Shown here in pieces: positions 1 to 10,892 of a stretch of 64,000 nucleotides of DNA. Position numbers and translations under genes: made by a program. Source of the DNA: Panopea generosa (taxonomy: Eukaryota; Mollusca; Bivalvia; Adapedonta; Hiatellidae); contig CM055911.1 in NCBI GenBank assembly GCA_029582155.1, forward strand, positions 53,288,888-53,352,887, in the 5' to 3' direction. The stretch's first letter is position 1, and each line of letters begins with the position of its first letter. Below the pieces are notes generated by a model. That model made no database searches. It saw only the letters and a program-made list of their open reading frames with translations, and had not been told where the DNA came from.

Positions 1-3000
1 GTGTGGAAAGTCGGTGGTTCTTATGGTGTTTCCTTCTTGTTACGTGTGGAAAGTCGGTGGTTCTTATGGTGTGTCCTTCTTGTTTCGTGTGGAAAGTGAG
101 TGGTTCTAATGAGTTGTCCTTCTTGTTACGTGTGGAAAGTGAGTGGATCTAATGATGTGTACTTCTTGTTAAGTGTGGAAAGTGAGTGGTTCTAATGGGT
201 TGTCTTTCTTGTTACGCGTGGAAAGTCAGTGGTTCTAATGGTGTGTCCTTCTTATTAAGTGTGGAAAGTCGGTGGCTCTAATGATGTGTCCTTCTTGTTA
301 CGTGTGGAAAGTCAGTGGTTCTAATGAGGAGTCCTTCTTGTTACGTGTGGAAAGTCGCGGTTCTAATGAGTGTCCTTCTTGTAACGTGTGGAAAGTCGGT
401 GGTTCTAATGAGGTGTCCTTCTTGTTACGTGTGGAAAGTCGGTGGTTCTAATGGATTGTTCTTCTTGTTACGTGTGGCAAGTTAGTGGTTCTAATGAGTA
501 GCCCTTCTTGTGACGTGAGGAAAGTCGAGGGGTTCTTATGGTGTGTCCTTCTTGTTATATGTGGAAAGTCAGTGGTTCTTGTGGTGTGTCCTTCTTGTTA
601 CGTGTGGCAAGTGAGTGGTTCTAATGATGAATCCTTCTTGTTACGTGTGGAAAGTCGGTGGTTCTAATGGATTGTCCTTCTTGTTACGTTTGGAAAGTGA
701 GTGGTTCTAATGAGGTGTCCTTCTTGTTACGTGTGGAAAGTGAGTGGTTCTAATGATGTGTCCTTCTTGTTACGTGTGGAAAGTCGGTGGTTCTAATGGA
801 TTGTCCTTCTTGTTACGTGTGGAAAGTGAGTGGTTCTAATGAGGTGTCTTTCTTGTTAAGTGTGGAAAGTGAGTGGTTCTAATAATGTGTCCTTCTTGTT
901 ACGTGTTGAAAGTGAGTGGTTCTAATGGGTTGTCTTTCTTGTTACGCGTGGAAAGTCAGTGGTTCTAATGGTGTGTCCTTCTTGTTAAGTGTGGAAAACG
1001 GTGGCTCTAATGATGTGTCCTTCTTGTTACGTGTGGAAAGTCTGTGGCTCTAATGAGGAGTCCTTCTTGTTACGTGTGGAAAGTCGATGGTTCTAATGAG
1101 TGTCCTTCTTGTTACGTGTGGCAAGTGAGTGGTTCTAATGAGGAATCCTTCTTGTTACGTGTGGAAAGTCGGTGGTTCTAATGGATTGTTCTTCTTGTTA
1201 CGTGTGGCAAGTGAGTGGTTCTAATGAGGTGTCCTTCTTGTTACGTGTGGAAAGTCGGTGGTTCTTATGGTGTGTCCTTCTTGTTACATGTGGAAAGTCG
1301 GTGGTTCTTATGGTGTGTCCTTCTTGTTACGTGTGGCAAGTGAGTGGTTCTAATGATGATTCCTTCTTGTTACGTGTGGAAAGTCGGTGGTTCTAATGGA
1401 TTGTCCTTCTTGTTACGTGTGGAAAGTGAGTGGTTCTAATGGGTTGTCTTTCTTGTTACGCGTGGAGAGTCGGTGGTTCTAATGGGCTGTCTTACTTGTT
1501 ACGCATGGGCGGTGGTTCTAATGATGAGTCCTTCTTGTTACGTGTGGAAAGTCGGTGGTTCTTTTGGTGTGTCCTTCTTGTTATGTGTGGAAAGTCTGTG
1601 GCTCTAATGATGAGTCCTTCTTGTTACGTGTGGAATGCGGTGGTTCTATTGGATTGTCATTCTTGTTACGTGTGTAAAGTCGATGGTTCTAATGTATTGT
1701 CCTTCTTGTTACGTGTGGAAAGTGAGTGGTTCTAATGGATTTTCTTTCTTGTTACGCGTGGAAAGTCGGTGGTTCTAATGATGTGTCCTTCTTGTTACGG
1801 GTGGAAAGTGAGTGGTTCTAATGGATTGTCTTTCTTGTTACGCGTGGAAAGTCGGTGGTTCTAATGATGTGTCATTCTTGTTAAGTGTGGAAAGTCGGTG
1901 GCTCTAATGATGTGTCCTTCTTGTTACGTGTGGAAAGTCGGTGGCTCTAATAAGGAGTCCTTCTTGTTACATGTGGAAAGTCGGTGGTTTTAATGAGGTA
2001 TCCTTCTTGTTACGTGTGGAAAGTCTGTGGTTCTAATGAATGTCCTTCTTGTTACGTGTGGAAAGACGGTGAATCTAATGAGGAGTCCTTCTTGTTACGT
2101 GTGGAAAGTCTGTGGTTCTAATGAGTATCTTTCTTGTTACGTGTGGAAAGACGGTGAATCTAATGAGGAGTCCTTCTTGTTACGTGTGGAAAGTCGGTGG
2201 CTCTAATGATGTGTCCTTCTTGTTACGTGTGGAAAGTCGGTGGTTCGAACGAGGTGTCCTTCTTGTTATGTTTTGAAAGACGGTGATTCTAAAGAGTGTC
2301 CTTCTTGTTACGTGTGGAAAGTCGGTGGCTCTAATGAGGAGTCCTTCTTGTTACGTGTGGAAAGTCGGTGGCTCTAATGAGGAGTCCTTCTTGTTACGTG
2401 TGGAAAGTCGGTGGTTCTAATGAGGTGTCCTTCTTGTTACGTGGGGGAAAGACGTTGATTCTAATGAGTTTCCTTCTTGTTACGCGTGGAAAGTCGGTGG
2501 CTCTAATGAGGAGTCCTTCTTGTTACGTGTGGAAAGTCGGTGGCTCTTATTAGGAGTCCTTCTTGTTACGTGTTGAAAGTCGGTGGCTCTAATGAGGTGT
2601 CCTTCTTGTTACGTGTGGAAAGTCGGTGGCTCTAATGATGTGTCCTTCTTGTTACGTGTGGAAAGTCGGTGGTTCGAACGAGGTGTCCTTCTTGTTACGT
2701 TTTGAAAGACGGTGATTCTAAAGAGTGTCCTTCTTGTTACGTGTGGAAAGTCGGTGGCTCTAATGAGGAGTCCTTCTTGTTACGTGTGGAAAGTCGGTGG
2801 CTCTAATGAGGAGTCCTTCTTGTTACGTGTGGAAAGTCGGTGGCTCTAATGAGGAGTCCTTCTTGTTACGTGTGGAAAGTCGGTGGTTCTAATGAGGTGT
2901 CCTTCTTGTTACGTGGGGGAAAGACGGTGATTCTAATGAGTTTCCTTCTTGTTACGCGTGGAAAGTCGGTGGCTCTAATGAGGAGTCCTTCTTGTTACGT

Positions 3001-5692
3001 GTGGAAAGTCTGTGTCTCTAATTAGGAGTCCTTCTTGTTACGTGTGGAAAGTCGGTGGTTCTAATGAGGTGTCCTTCTTGTTACGTGTGGAAAGACGGTG
3101 ATTCTAATGAGTTTCCTTCTTGTTACGTGTGGAAAGTCGGTGGTTCTAATGAGGAGTCCTTCTTGTTACGTGTGGAAAGTCGGTGGCTCTAATTAGGAGT
3201 TCTTCTTGTTACGTGTGGAAAGTCGGTGGCTCTAATTAGGAGTCCTTCTTGTTACGTGTGGAAAGTCGGTGGTTCTAATGAGGTGTCCTTCTTGTTACGT
3301 GTGAAAAGACGGTGATTCTAATGAGTTTCCTTCTTGTTACGTGTGGAAAGTCGGTGGCTCTAATGAGGAGTCCTTCTTGTTTCGTGTGGAAAGTCGGTGG
3401 CTCTTATTAGGAATACTTCTTGTTACGTGTGGAAAGTCGGTGGCTCTAATGAGGAGTCCTTCTTGTCACGTGTGGAAAGTCGGTGGTTCTAATGAGGTGT
3501 CCTTCTTGTTACCTGTCGAAAGACGGTGATTCTAATGAGGTGTCCTTCTTATTACGTGTGGAAAGTTGGTGGCTCTAATGAGAAGTCCTTCTTGTTACGT
3601 GTGGAAAGTTGGTAGTTCTAATGATGCGACATTCTCGTTACGTGTGGAAAGTCGTTCGTTTTAATGAGGTGACCTTATTAATACGTTTGGAAAGTCAGTC
3701 GTTTTAATGAGGTGAGCTTCTTATTACGTGTGGAAAGTCAGTCGTTTTAATGAGGTGACCTTCTTATTACGTGTGGAAAGTCAGTCACTTTAATGAGGTG
3801 ACCGTCTTGTTACGTGTGGAAAGTCAGTTGTTTTAATGAGGTGACCTTCTTATTATGTGTGGAAAGTCAGTCGTTTTAATGAGGTGACCTTCTTGTTACG
3901 TGTGAAAAGTCAGTCGTTTTAATGAGGTGACCTTCTTGTTACGTGCGAAAGTCAGTCGTTTTAATGAGGTGACCTTCTTGTTACGTGCGGAAAGTCAGTC
4001 GTTTTAATGAGGTGACCTTCTTATTACGTGTGGAAAGTCAGTCTTTTAAATGAGGTGACCTTCTTATTACGTGCGGAAAGTCAGTCGTTTTAATGAGGTG
4101 ACCTTCTTGTTACGTGTGGAAAGTCGGTGGTTTTAATGAGGTAACCTTCTTGTTACGTGTGGAAAGTCAGTCGTTTTAATGAGGTGACCTTCTTATTCTC
4201 GCGGAAAGTCAGTCGTTTTAATGAGGTGACCTTCTTGTTACGTGTGGAAAGTCAGTCGTTTTAATGAGGTGACCTTCTTGTTACGTACGGAAAGTCAGTC
4301 GTTTTAATGAGGTGCCCTTCTTGTTACGTGTGGAAAGTCAGTCGTTTTAATGAGGTGACCTTCTTGTTACGTGTTGAAAGTCAGTCGTTTTAATGAGGTG
4401 ACCTTGTTGTTACGTACGGAAAGTCAGTCGTTTTAATGAGGTGACCTTCTTATTACGTGTGGAAAGTCAGTCTTTTAAATGAGGTGACCTTCTTATTACG
4501 TGCGGAAAGTCAGTCGTTTTAATGAGGTGACCTTCTTGTTACGTGTGGAAAGTCGTTGGTTTTAATGAGGTAACCTTCTTGTTACCTGTGGAAAGTCAGT
4601 CGTTTTAATGATGTGACCTTCTTATTACTCGCGGAAAGTCAGTCGTTTTAATGAGGTGACCTTCTTGTTACGTGTGGAAAGTCAGTCGTTTTAATGAGGT
4701 GACCTTCTTGTTACGTACGGAAAGTCAGTCGTTTTAATGAGGTGCCCTTCTTGTTACGTGTGGAAAGTCAGTCGTTTTAATGAGGTGACCTTCTTGTTAC
4801 GTGTTGAAAGTCAGTCGTTTTAATGAGGTGACCTTGTTGTTACGTACGGAAAGTCAGTCGTTTTAATGAGGTGACCTTCTTGTTACGTACGGAAAGTCAG
4901 TCGTTTTAATGAGGTGCCCTTCTTGTCTCGTGTGGAAAGTCAATCGTTTTAATGAGGTGACCTTCTTGTTAAAAGTGAATTGTCGGTGGTTCTAATGAGG
5001 TGACCTTCTTCCTACGTGTGGAAAGTCGGTCGTTCTAATGAGGTGTCCTTCTTGTTACGTGTGGAAAGACAGTGATTCTTATGAGTTGTCCTTCTTGTTA
5101 CGTGTGGAAAGTCGGTTGTTTTGATGAAGTGTCCTTCTTGTAATGTGTGGAAAGGTGGTGACTCTAATGAGTTGTCTAGAAAAACGGTGACTCTAATGAG
5201 TTGTCTGGAAAGACGGTGAGTCTAATAAGTTGTCCTTCTTGTTACGTGTGGAAAGACGGTGATTCTAATGAGGTATCCATCTTGTTACGTGTGGAAAGAC
5301 GGTGATTTTAATGAGGTGTCCTTCTTGTTGCGTGTGGAAAGACGGTGACTCTAATGAGTTGTCTGGAAAGACGTTGATTCTAATAAGTTGTCCTTCTTGT
5401 TACGTGTGGAAAGACGGTGAGTCTAACGAAATGTCCTTCTTGTTACGTGTGGAAAGACGGTGATTCTAATGAGTTTTCAGGAAAGACGGTGGTTCTAATC
5501 GGTTGACCTTCTTGTAACGTGTGGAAAGACGGTGATTCCAATGAGTTGTCTGGAAAGACGGTGATTCTAATGAGGTATCCTTCTTATTACGTGTGGAAAG
5601 ATGGTGATTTTGATGAGGTGTCCTTCTTGTTACGTGTTGAAAGTCGGTGATTCTAATGACGTGTCCTTCTTGTTACGTGTAGAAACATCTTT
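1..5692. repeat. 43-bp tandem satellite array, open at the left window edge
   Basis: About 130 head-to-tail copies of a unit near 43 bp, readable by its recurring pieces GTGTGGAAAGTC, GGTGG(T/C)TCTAATGA and GTCCTTCTTGTTAC. The array already runs at base 1, so its true left end is outside the window. Three zones differ in sequence. The left zone (to about 3640) has GGTGGTTCTAATG or GGTGGCTCTAATG. The middle zone has CAGTCGTTTTAATGAGGTGACC. The right zone (from about 4970) has GACGGTGATTCTAATGAG and includes shortened units. Short frames rich in SFLLRVES or SPSCYVWK peptides are translations of the repeat and are not evidence of a gene. Confidence 0.97.
3640..4970. repeat. Homogeneous middle subfamily of the 43-bp satellite
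   Basis: Within the larger array these units share CAGTCGTTTTAATGAGG and GTGACC in place of the flanking GGTGG and GTGTCC forms. Variants such as CAGTCTTTTAAATGAGG recur about 429 bp apart (near 4040 and 4469), so a block of about ten units was duplicated. Local homogeneity inside a diverged array is what unequal exchange or gene conversion produces. Confidence 0.85.
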
Positions 5693-5839
5693 CAAATACA
5701 CTTCCTATCATTTTGTAATGCTTAAACACGGTTGGGAACTACGTCAAGCTCACCTGCTAAATTCAGTGTCAAAGCGTTGTTTCAACTGGGTATAAGAAGA
5801 GTCTATGTAACCGACCTATAAAATTCTAGATTACCTTAA

Positions 5840-6130
5840 AACAGTTAAGATTGATGTCCGGTATCGTTTACATTTAAAATGAAGCGCAACTGCTCTGAGG
5901 TAACCTTTAGTTTTGTATGTCGCACTGATCTATATATAGGTGAAATAGATTTCTCTTATACTCAGGCGGTTAGTAGGAACTTTAAAATCAGCACATGTAC
6001 CCAAAATCAAAATGAAAAAAACACTAGACCAACTTTTGAAACAGCAATTAGTAGTAAAAACTTGCCTTGCAAAAAGATGCATTCGTCCTAGCGAAACCGT
6101 TACCGATTCTGAGCAGGTTCAATATTTTAA
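5840..6130 (+). repeat. Single-unit relative of the 46-bp array at 20.7 kb
   Basis: This stretch contains ATGAAGCGCAACTG, then one copy of a unit with GTCGCACTGATCTATA and GGTGAAATAGATTTC, then TATACTCAGGCGG. The same order of flanks surrounds the 46-bp tandem array at 20.7 kb, where the middle unit occurs about 13 times. The similarity is imperfect but collinear on both sides. It is a dispersed repeat of unknown class. An open frame of 70 codons here (5879..6091) has no recognisable protein features. Confidence 0.6.
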
Positions 6131-6176
6131 AAACGTATTTTAAAACAAGAATGTTTTAATGAAAACTGGCGCTATT

Positions 6177-6300
6177 GCTGGCCGAGTTGTATCATGCGCC
6201 GTCTGAAGACCACATACGTCACGGATGAGGTCCTGTGTTCAAGCCGAGTTACGTCCAAACATTTTATATGGGAAAATGGGTCAGTATTTTGTCACCGAAC
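6177..6300 (+). mobile_element. Class II tRNA-derived SINE, head fragment (family L)
   Basis: The stretch begins with GGCCGAGTTGTATCATGCGC (A-box region of a Leu/Ser-type tRNA) and has a B-box-like GTGTTCAAGCC about 60 bp later. The GCCGTCTGAAGACCACATA segment matches the minus-strand SINE heads at 23.6 and 34.9 kb. It is degenerate, and only the head and some body remain. It cannot be a functional tRNA gene because the stems do not close. Confidence 0.55.
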
Positions 6301-6454
6301 GGTTTTTCTGCTCAAACTCATGTACATATTGTACCTGCTTTAAAATCCTTTCTTCGCCAAGAAAACTTAATGCCATATATAAGAATATAAACACATCCAA
6401 ATAGACCTTTTAGAAATTAGAAATTTTAGATGTTAACCACCTAATGCCATTAAA

Positions 6455-6640
6455 AGGCTGAGGTCCCAGGTGCTGTCTGTATCAAGATCACTGTTCTCTC
6501 ATCGTTGAGGTGCATGGTTCAAGTCTTCTGCGGTCCCAAACCTATCGTCAGACATTCTTTTTTGGTCATTTCTTCTAGGATTTGTTCGGTGGTCTTCCTC
6601 CACAAATAAACCCATGTGGTTCAAGGAAATATTAGAATCA
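6455..6640 (+). mobile_element. Class II tRNA-derived SINE, diverged copy (family L)
   Basis: A diverged tRNA-like head (CTGAGGTCCCAGGTGCTGTC, then a B-box-like ATGGTTCAAGTC) is followed by a body ending in GGTCTTCCTCCACAAATA. The body is the reverse complement of the TGGAGGAAGACC motif found in the copies at 23.5 and 34.75 kb. Orientation is plus. It is decayed, with no target-site duplication that I can see. Confidence 0.55.
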
Positions 6641-6689
6641 CTGTCGATCTCTTCAAAGGGGTAGGAATATTTTGAATGGGTGTCATGTT

Positions 6690-6900
6690 CATTTTATAAG
6701 TTTTGTCATGTTCATTATTGTGGTTATATTACCAACCCCTGTGCAGTTGAAGGGAGCCATATGAGTGATGGCAAGAATAGGATTGCTATGACGCATGCGT
6801 GTCGTGTCTTAATTTGAGCAATACGATAGAATTGCTGAAAGTCTGCAGTTCAGCAGGAATCAAAGTTCTGGGTTTATCCTGCATATTCATTTGTTGATAC
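6690..6900. repeat. Dispersed repeat D2, copy 1
   Basis: It shares TTTTGTCATGTTCAT, GGTTATAT, a spaced ATGxTGAT and further scattered identities, in the same order, with 35793..36040. The class is unknown. No TIR or tRNA-like head was found. Confidence 0.4.
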
Positions 6901-8405
6901 GATTTTTATATTAATTTGTTGTTTTTGTACATGTAGCGTGAAACTGGAATCTTCCTTTTTTTGACGTAGAATAACCTAGAATGTATTCATAAAATACGGA
7001 AAATTCTATATCATTTCTGTATATACAATAAGACACATTCTATGAACTAACTAGTAATCTTCCATTCACAAAGATGAATATAACGACAAAATCAGTGATA
7101 TATAAGGACCCAATTACGAAGCAAAAAGATAGAGGTGCATGAATAGAATTTAATTTGAGATAACTCCTGTCGGCCTCAATAATTCAAAACTGTAACAGTT
7201 GTGTCCCTTTCCATTTTAATATTTTAGGCTATGCTGTAAGTGATCAAAAAAATGAAAAATAAGCCTGTTTAGGCTGGTTACAATTTTTTATTACAACTAT
7301 AATGTTTGTTTGCCTATGTTTGTATTAAATTGTAATCATGTCACGTTAATAAATAAATAAATAAAAAAAAGTCCACCATTGATTCTATATTAAATAAAAA
7401 AAACAAGCTGGCTGAGAACCAAATGAAAGAAGTGAAACTGACATTTTATTGTTCATCAACCTCTGCACTACGAAAATATGGTAAGAAAAGTAGTGGTCAT
7501 GTGTCATATAAGAGATGTGTTTCTGTTCAGTGTGTACAGTGTTGACAAAGTGAATGTAGACTCCCGTAATCATGTATTCATACCCCATTTTCCAAGCATC
7601 ATGTTTTTTTTTCTTCTAAATTCACAATTCAAACATGACAATGCTTTCAAAATATTCAAAATACATCAATAATGCCAAACAAAAAATAGCATTAAATACA
7701 TTTTTTAAAGAATAAAACACAACGATTATTTATAACCGCCACTATGCGACTACACCTCGGAAGCCATTCCTGTTTGCAATGGTGGTTCTATGCCTTAAAA
7801 TTTACCATGGCTATCGGCACGGGTAACATGATGCGGGAGACACTGTTGGAAAGTTATAAAACGGCTTTGATTTCTTATCCTGAGTCAAAATTTACAATTG
7901 TTTCCATCCATTTATTATAACAATCCTAAAGAATGATATTAAAATCTTAATATTTCGTAAAGCTCCAACTGCGATATACATGCCGCAAAGTGTTCTAGTG
8001 CAGGTTTATATTATGTCTACACATGATTCAAATTAGAGAACTCTTTTTACAAAATGTCAAAGTCACCGCTGCATTTGTCTTTTTGTTATGATTTTGAATA
8101 CTAATAGAATATTGTTTATACATTTAAATAGAAACTTTTTTTTCAAACCGTGTTTGTTAAATTTGCAGTTCTGGGGAGGGTCGAGCTTGCGAGTCATGTA
8201 AACTGTAAATAAATACACTTGAATCTGTGTTTATACACATTTCAGCAGTCGTGTAATGGTTTATTTTTTTTTAACATTTTGACATGTAAAGAAAGCAGCG
8301 TCCGTACAATGGCCAAAAAACTGCATTATTGTAACTGGCTAAGAAGTTTATATGTACAATATTTATTAACTTATATCAGTGCACGTAATACACATTTTAC
8401 GGATA
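6901..8405. other. No gene recognised; AT-rich sequence
   Basis: AT-rich sequence with many stop codons in all frames. The only structured item is a short AATA-type simple repeat near 7347..7368. Two overlapping opposite frames of about 65 codons at 7385..7672 look like chance frames and carry no recognisable motif. Confidence 0.5.
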
Positions 8406-8407
8406 AA

Positions 8408-8600
8408 TGATCCAGATGTTAAGGCATTGGACTGCCAACCCAGGGATCGCAGGTTCGATCCCCCGTCCAACTAAAAATACCTATCAGTCTTTCGGATGAG
8501 ACTTTAACAAAAATCTATATCCCAAGCACCGGGCATGTCAAAGAACCAGGTACGCTACAAAACGATTTTTCTGTATCTCTGCATTATTCCCCAAAATATT
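8408..8600 (+). mobile_element. tRNA-derived SINE (family F)
   Basis: A class I tRNA-like head with GATGTTAAGGCATTGGACTG and the B box GGTTCGATCCC is followed by a body containing CTTTCGGATGAGACTTTAA and GGCATGTCAAAGAACC. The 'tttcggatgagac ... cacgttaaagaaccc' order is one I associate with tRNA-derived SINEs in molluscs (recollection, not a search). The 3' end fades near 8600. Confidence 0.65.
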
Positions 8601-8611
8601 AAAATTACTAA

Positions 8612-8690
8612 TACTCTTCTTGGGGCGTCACCCGTGTGGGAAACTGGATGTCGTAGGTTCAAACCCAGCTGTGTCCTAAAACTTTACTAG
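8612..8690 (+). repeat. Second tRNA-like SINE head, degenerate
   Basis: GGGGCGTCACCCGTGTGGGA is followed by a B-box-like GTAGGTTCAAACCC. The tRNA stems cannot be drawn in full. It may be the start of a different SINE copy placed directly after family F. Confidence 0.35.
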
Positions 8691-8781
8691 AGAAAGTCAG
8701 TTTCTAGCTATTGACTTATAGCATACCGGATTGTTATATACCACTTTTAAAAGCATGCACGGCTATTTTTATGCTATTGAA

Positions 8782-8853
<72 letters not shown>
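8782..8853. repeat. (TGT)24 microsatellite at the tail of a SINE
   Basis: A perfect trinucleotide run of about 72 bp. Read on the minus strand it is an (ACA)n tail directly following the body of the SINE at 8854..9156, so it is probably the expanded 3' tail of that element. Poly-Val, poly-Cys and poly-Gln frames here are translations of the run. Confidence 0.95.
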
Positions 8854-9156
8854 ATGGTGTTTAGCGTCGCTTTCAACAATTTTTCAGTCATATCGCGACG
8901 GTATCTACTTGAGTCAGTATTCTGAGCGCTGTCACACTGGAGTATCATGCCACAGATACATGGTATGATACCCCACCCAGTCACATTATATTGACACTGG
9001 GCCGATCAGACCTAGAACTGTCTTCTAAATGCTGGGCGTCAAGCTAGGGAGCTTCTAGTACCATTTTTAAAGTCTTTGGTATGACCCGGCCAGTGATCGA
9101 ACTCACGACCTTCCGAATGCAAGGTGGACGCTCTAGCACTAGACAACGCTGCGGTC
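8854..9156 (-). mobile_element. tRNA-derived SINE with conserved central domain (family V)
   Basis: On the minus strand the right end is a tRNA-like head. GACCGCAGCGTTGTCTAGTG and CTAGAGCGTCC cover the A-box area, and GTGAGTTCGATCACTGG is the B box. The body includes CAACAATTTTTCAGTCATAT (plus-strand reading) and GCCACAGATACATGGTATGA. The general form resembles the V-type SINEs described from molluscs; assignment to a named family such as RUDI is only a hypothesis. Length is about 300 bp, with the (ACA)n tail at its 3' end. Confidence 0.75.
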
Positions 9157-9177
9157 TTTATGCTATTGAAACAAATA

Positions 9178-9349
9178 CAATAAAACCTGTATAAGTGTCC
9201 ACTCTATTAAGCAACCACTTGTTTTAAGCAACCACAGTTGTTATTTCCCATTTATATGCTTTCAGAGTAAATTAACATGCATTAAGCAGCAACCTGTCAT
9301 AAAAGGCCTCTTTTGCTTCTTAGCTTGACTGGCTGCTTAAGACAGATTA
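9178..9349. mobile_element. MITE family 1, copy 1
   Basis: An element of about 170 bp with the internal landmarks AAGCAACCACTTG, TTATTTCCCATTTATATGCT, AACCTGTCATAAAAGGCC and CTGGCTGCTTAAGACAG. Other copies have ends CAGTCAAACCTG and CAGGTTTGACTG; here the ends are degraded (AAAACCTGTATAAG and GCTTAAGACAGATT). Confidence 0.75.
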
Positions 9350-9649
9350 ACTTCATATATAAAATTTCATGATGCAAATAATTCCACGGTGTAAGTACAT
9401 TCAATTCCATGTACCCTTAATTTTGTTTTTAGAAAAAGTGGCATGACTCTTGTAAAACTTCAAAAGGCATATACTATTAAGCATATGTGATATAGTTAAT
9501 GGTTTATAGTTTCAAACAAAAAAGTTACACATGTGCTTGTACCTAATTGAATACCGTGTATAATCATAATGTTTATCATAGTGTCATTGATTTTATGCTT
9601 TGTGAGGCTGTGCTATTTAGTGTTTTGTTACGCTTCACAATGGTAGCAA

Positions 9650-9651
9650 TT

Positions 9652-9707
<56 letters not shown>

Positions 9708-9855
9708 TAAATATCATCATCATCTGCATCTGCATCTGCATCATCATCATCAATTTAATCATTATCATCATCATCATCAGCATCGTCATCATTTTCGTCA
9801 TTATCACCCACCACCATCATCATTATTATCATCATCATCATCAACATTATATTAA
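9650..9855. repeat. (ATC)n simple repeat, perfect then degenerate
   Basis: A perfect run of ATC triplets to about 9706 continues as an interrupted mix of ATC, TGC and ACC triplets to 9855. Poly-Ile and His-rich frames here, and the Asp/Met-rich frame on the other strand, are products of the repeat. Confidence 0.95.
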
Positions 9856-10710
9856 TCATTGCGTTGCTACCATTTCGAGGCGTAACATTGCTTTGATGTA
9901 ACTTACGTATTAAGGTTATAATGTTATTTATGGGTCTCGTGTTCAAATTAATTTTCTCTTTCAGACAAAAACCTTTATTGTTAGAACACAACTAGTTCTA
10001 TATAACTTTAAAAAAAGTTAAGTGTAAAAGTGAAGTCGAGCAGTATTTTTTTATGATCAATAGTTTCATGCATTCAAACATTAATTTAATTAAATGACTA
10101 AGCATTAATAAAATCAATTTCAACAGTGACACGTGTCCCTGTGCTTTATGTACGTGTACCATTATATCTAATAGGTACTTAGCGCCCTTTACGTGATTAC
10201 AATTTGAGAACGCAATTCCAAAAAAAATAAAAATATCTACTTGGGAAATTCACAGAAACCTTGTATAAATTGTGCAATAAGTTTGCACTTAATAAACGAA
10301 AGTCGATGTTAAACACCATTTTAATGTGGGGTTACGGTTTTAAATTTCTGAATAAATATCTCTTTTATTGACACAATATTTCAATTAGTGAGACTCGTTA
10401 TTATATTTATTCAAGGGAGAAATGATATATTGAATTATTCGCATAAAACTCCCATGAAATTGATTCACGGCACAATAAATATTGCTAGGAGTTGAACATT
10501 ATAATAGTGGCGCTGAAAATCAATTTGTCAAACCTAATTGCAATATCCAGACCTTCCAACAGCACGTGACTAAGTTCAATACTTCACCAGTTGTCATATG
10601 CAAATATAAATACAACAGTCTGGAACAGTTTTTTTTTAAGTTTGTTTTAATTTCAAAATAACAATATTACAGAATATCAATATAATGTTTATATCGGTCT
10701 ATGCAAGAAA
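9856..10710. other. No gene recognised
   Basis: AT-rich sequence with dense stops in all frames. I see no repeat, tRNA-like sequence or recognisable coding potential. Confidence 0.5.
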
Positions 10711-10712
10711 TA

Positions 10713-10883
10713 CAGTCATGCGTAGGCACCAATCTCTATTAAACAACCACTTTTCTTAAGCAGCCACATATGCTATATCCCAGTTTATGCTTGCAGAGCA
10801 ATTCACCTGTATTAAGCAACAACCTGTCTTCAAAGGCCAATTTTGCTCCTTCCCGTGACTGGTTGCTTGAGACAGGTTGACTG
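10713..10883. mobile_element. MITE family 1, copy 2, abutting the 44-bp satellite
   Basis: It begins CAGTCATGCG after TA and ends GAGACAGGTTGACTG. The internal blocks TTAAGCAGCCACAT, CAACCTGTCTTCAAAGGCC and TTGCTTGAGACAGG match the other family members. The 44-bp satellite starts about 10 bp after its right end. Confidence 0.8.
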
Positions 10884-10892
10884 TTCATTGGT

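Noticed and set aside
8408-8475. A functional tRNA gene
   Set aside because: The A- and B-box-like parts are present, but the arms do not pair and the sequence continues into a SINE body. The same holds for 19760, 51128, 54331 and 58222.
8711-8984. Poly-Val, poly-Cys and poly-Gln proteins
   Set aside because: The three readings of the (TGT)n run. The flanks are SINE sequence on the minus strand.
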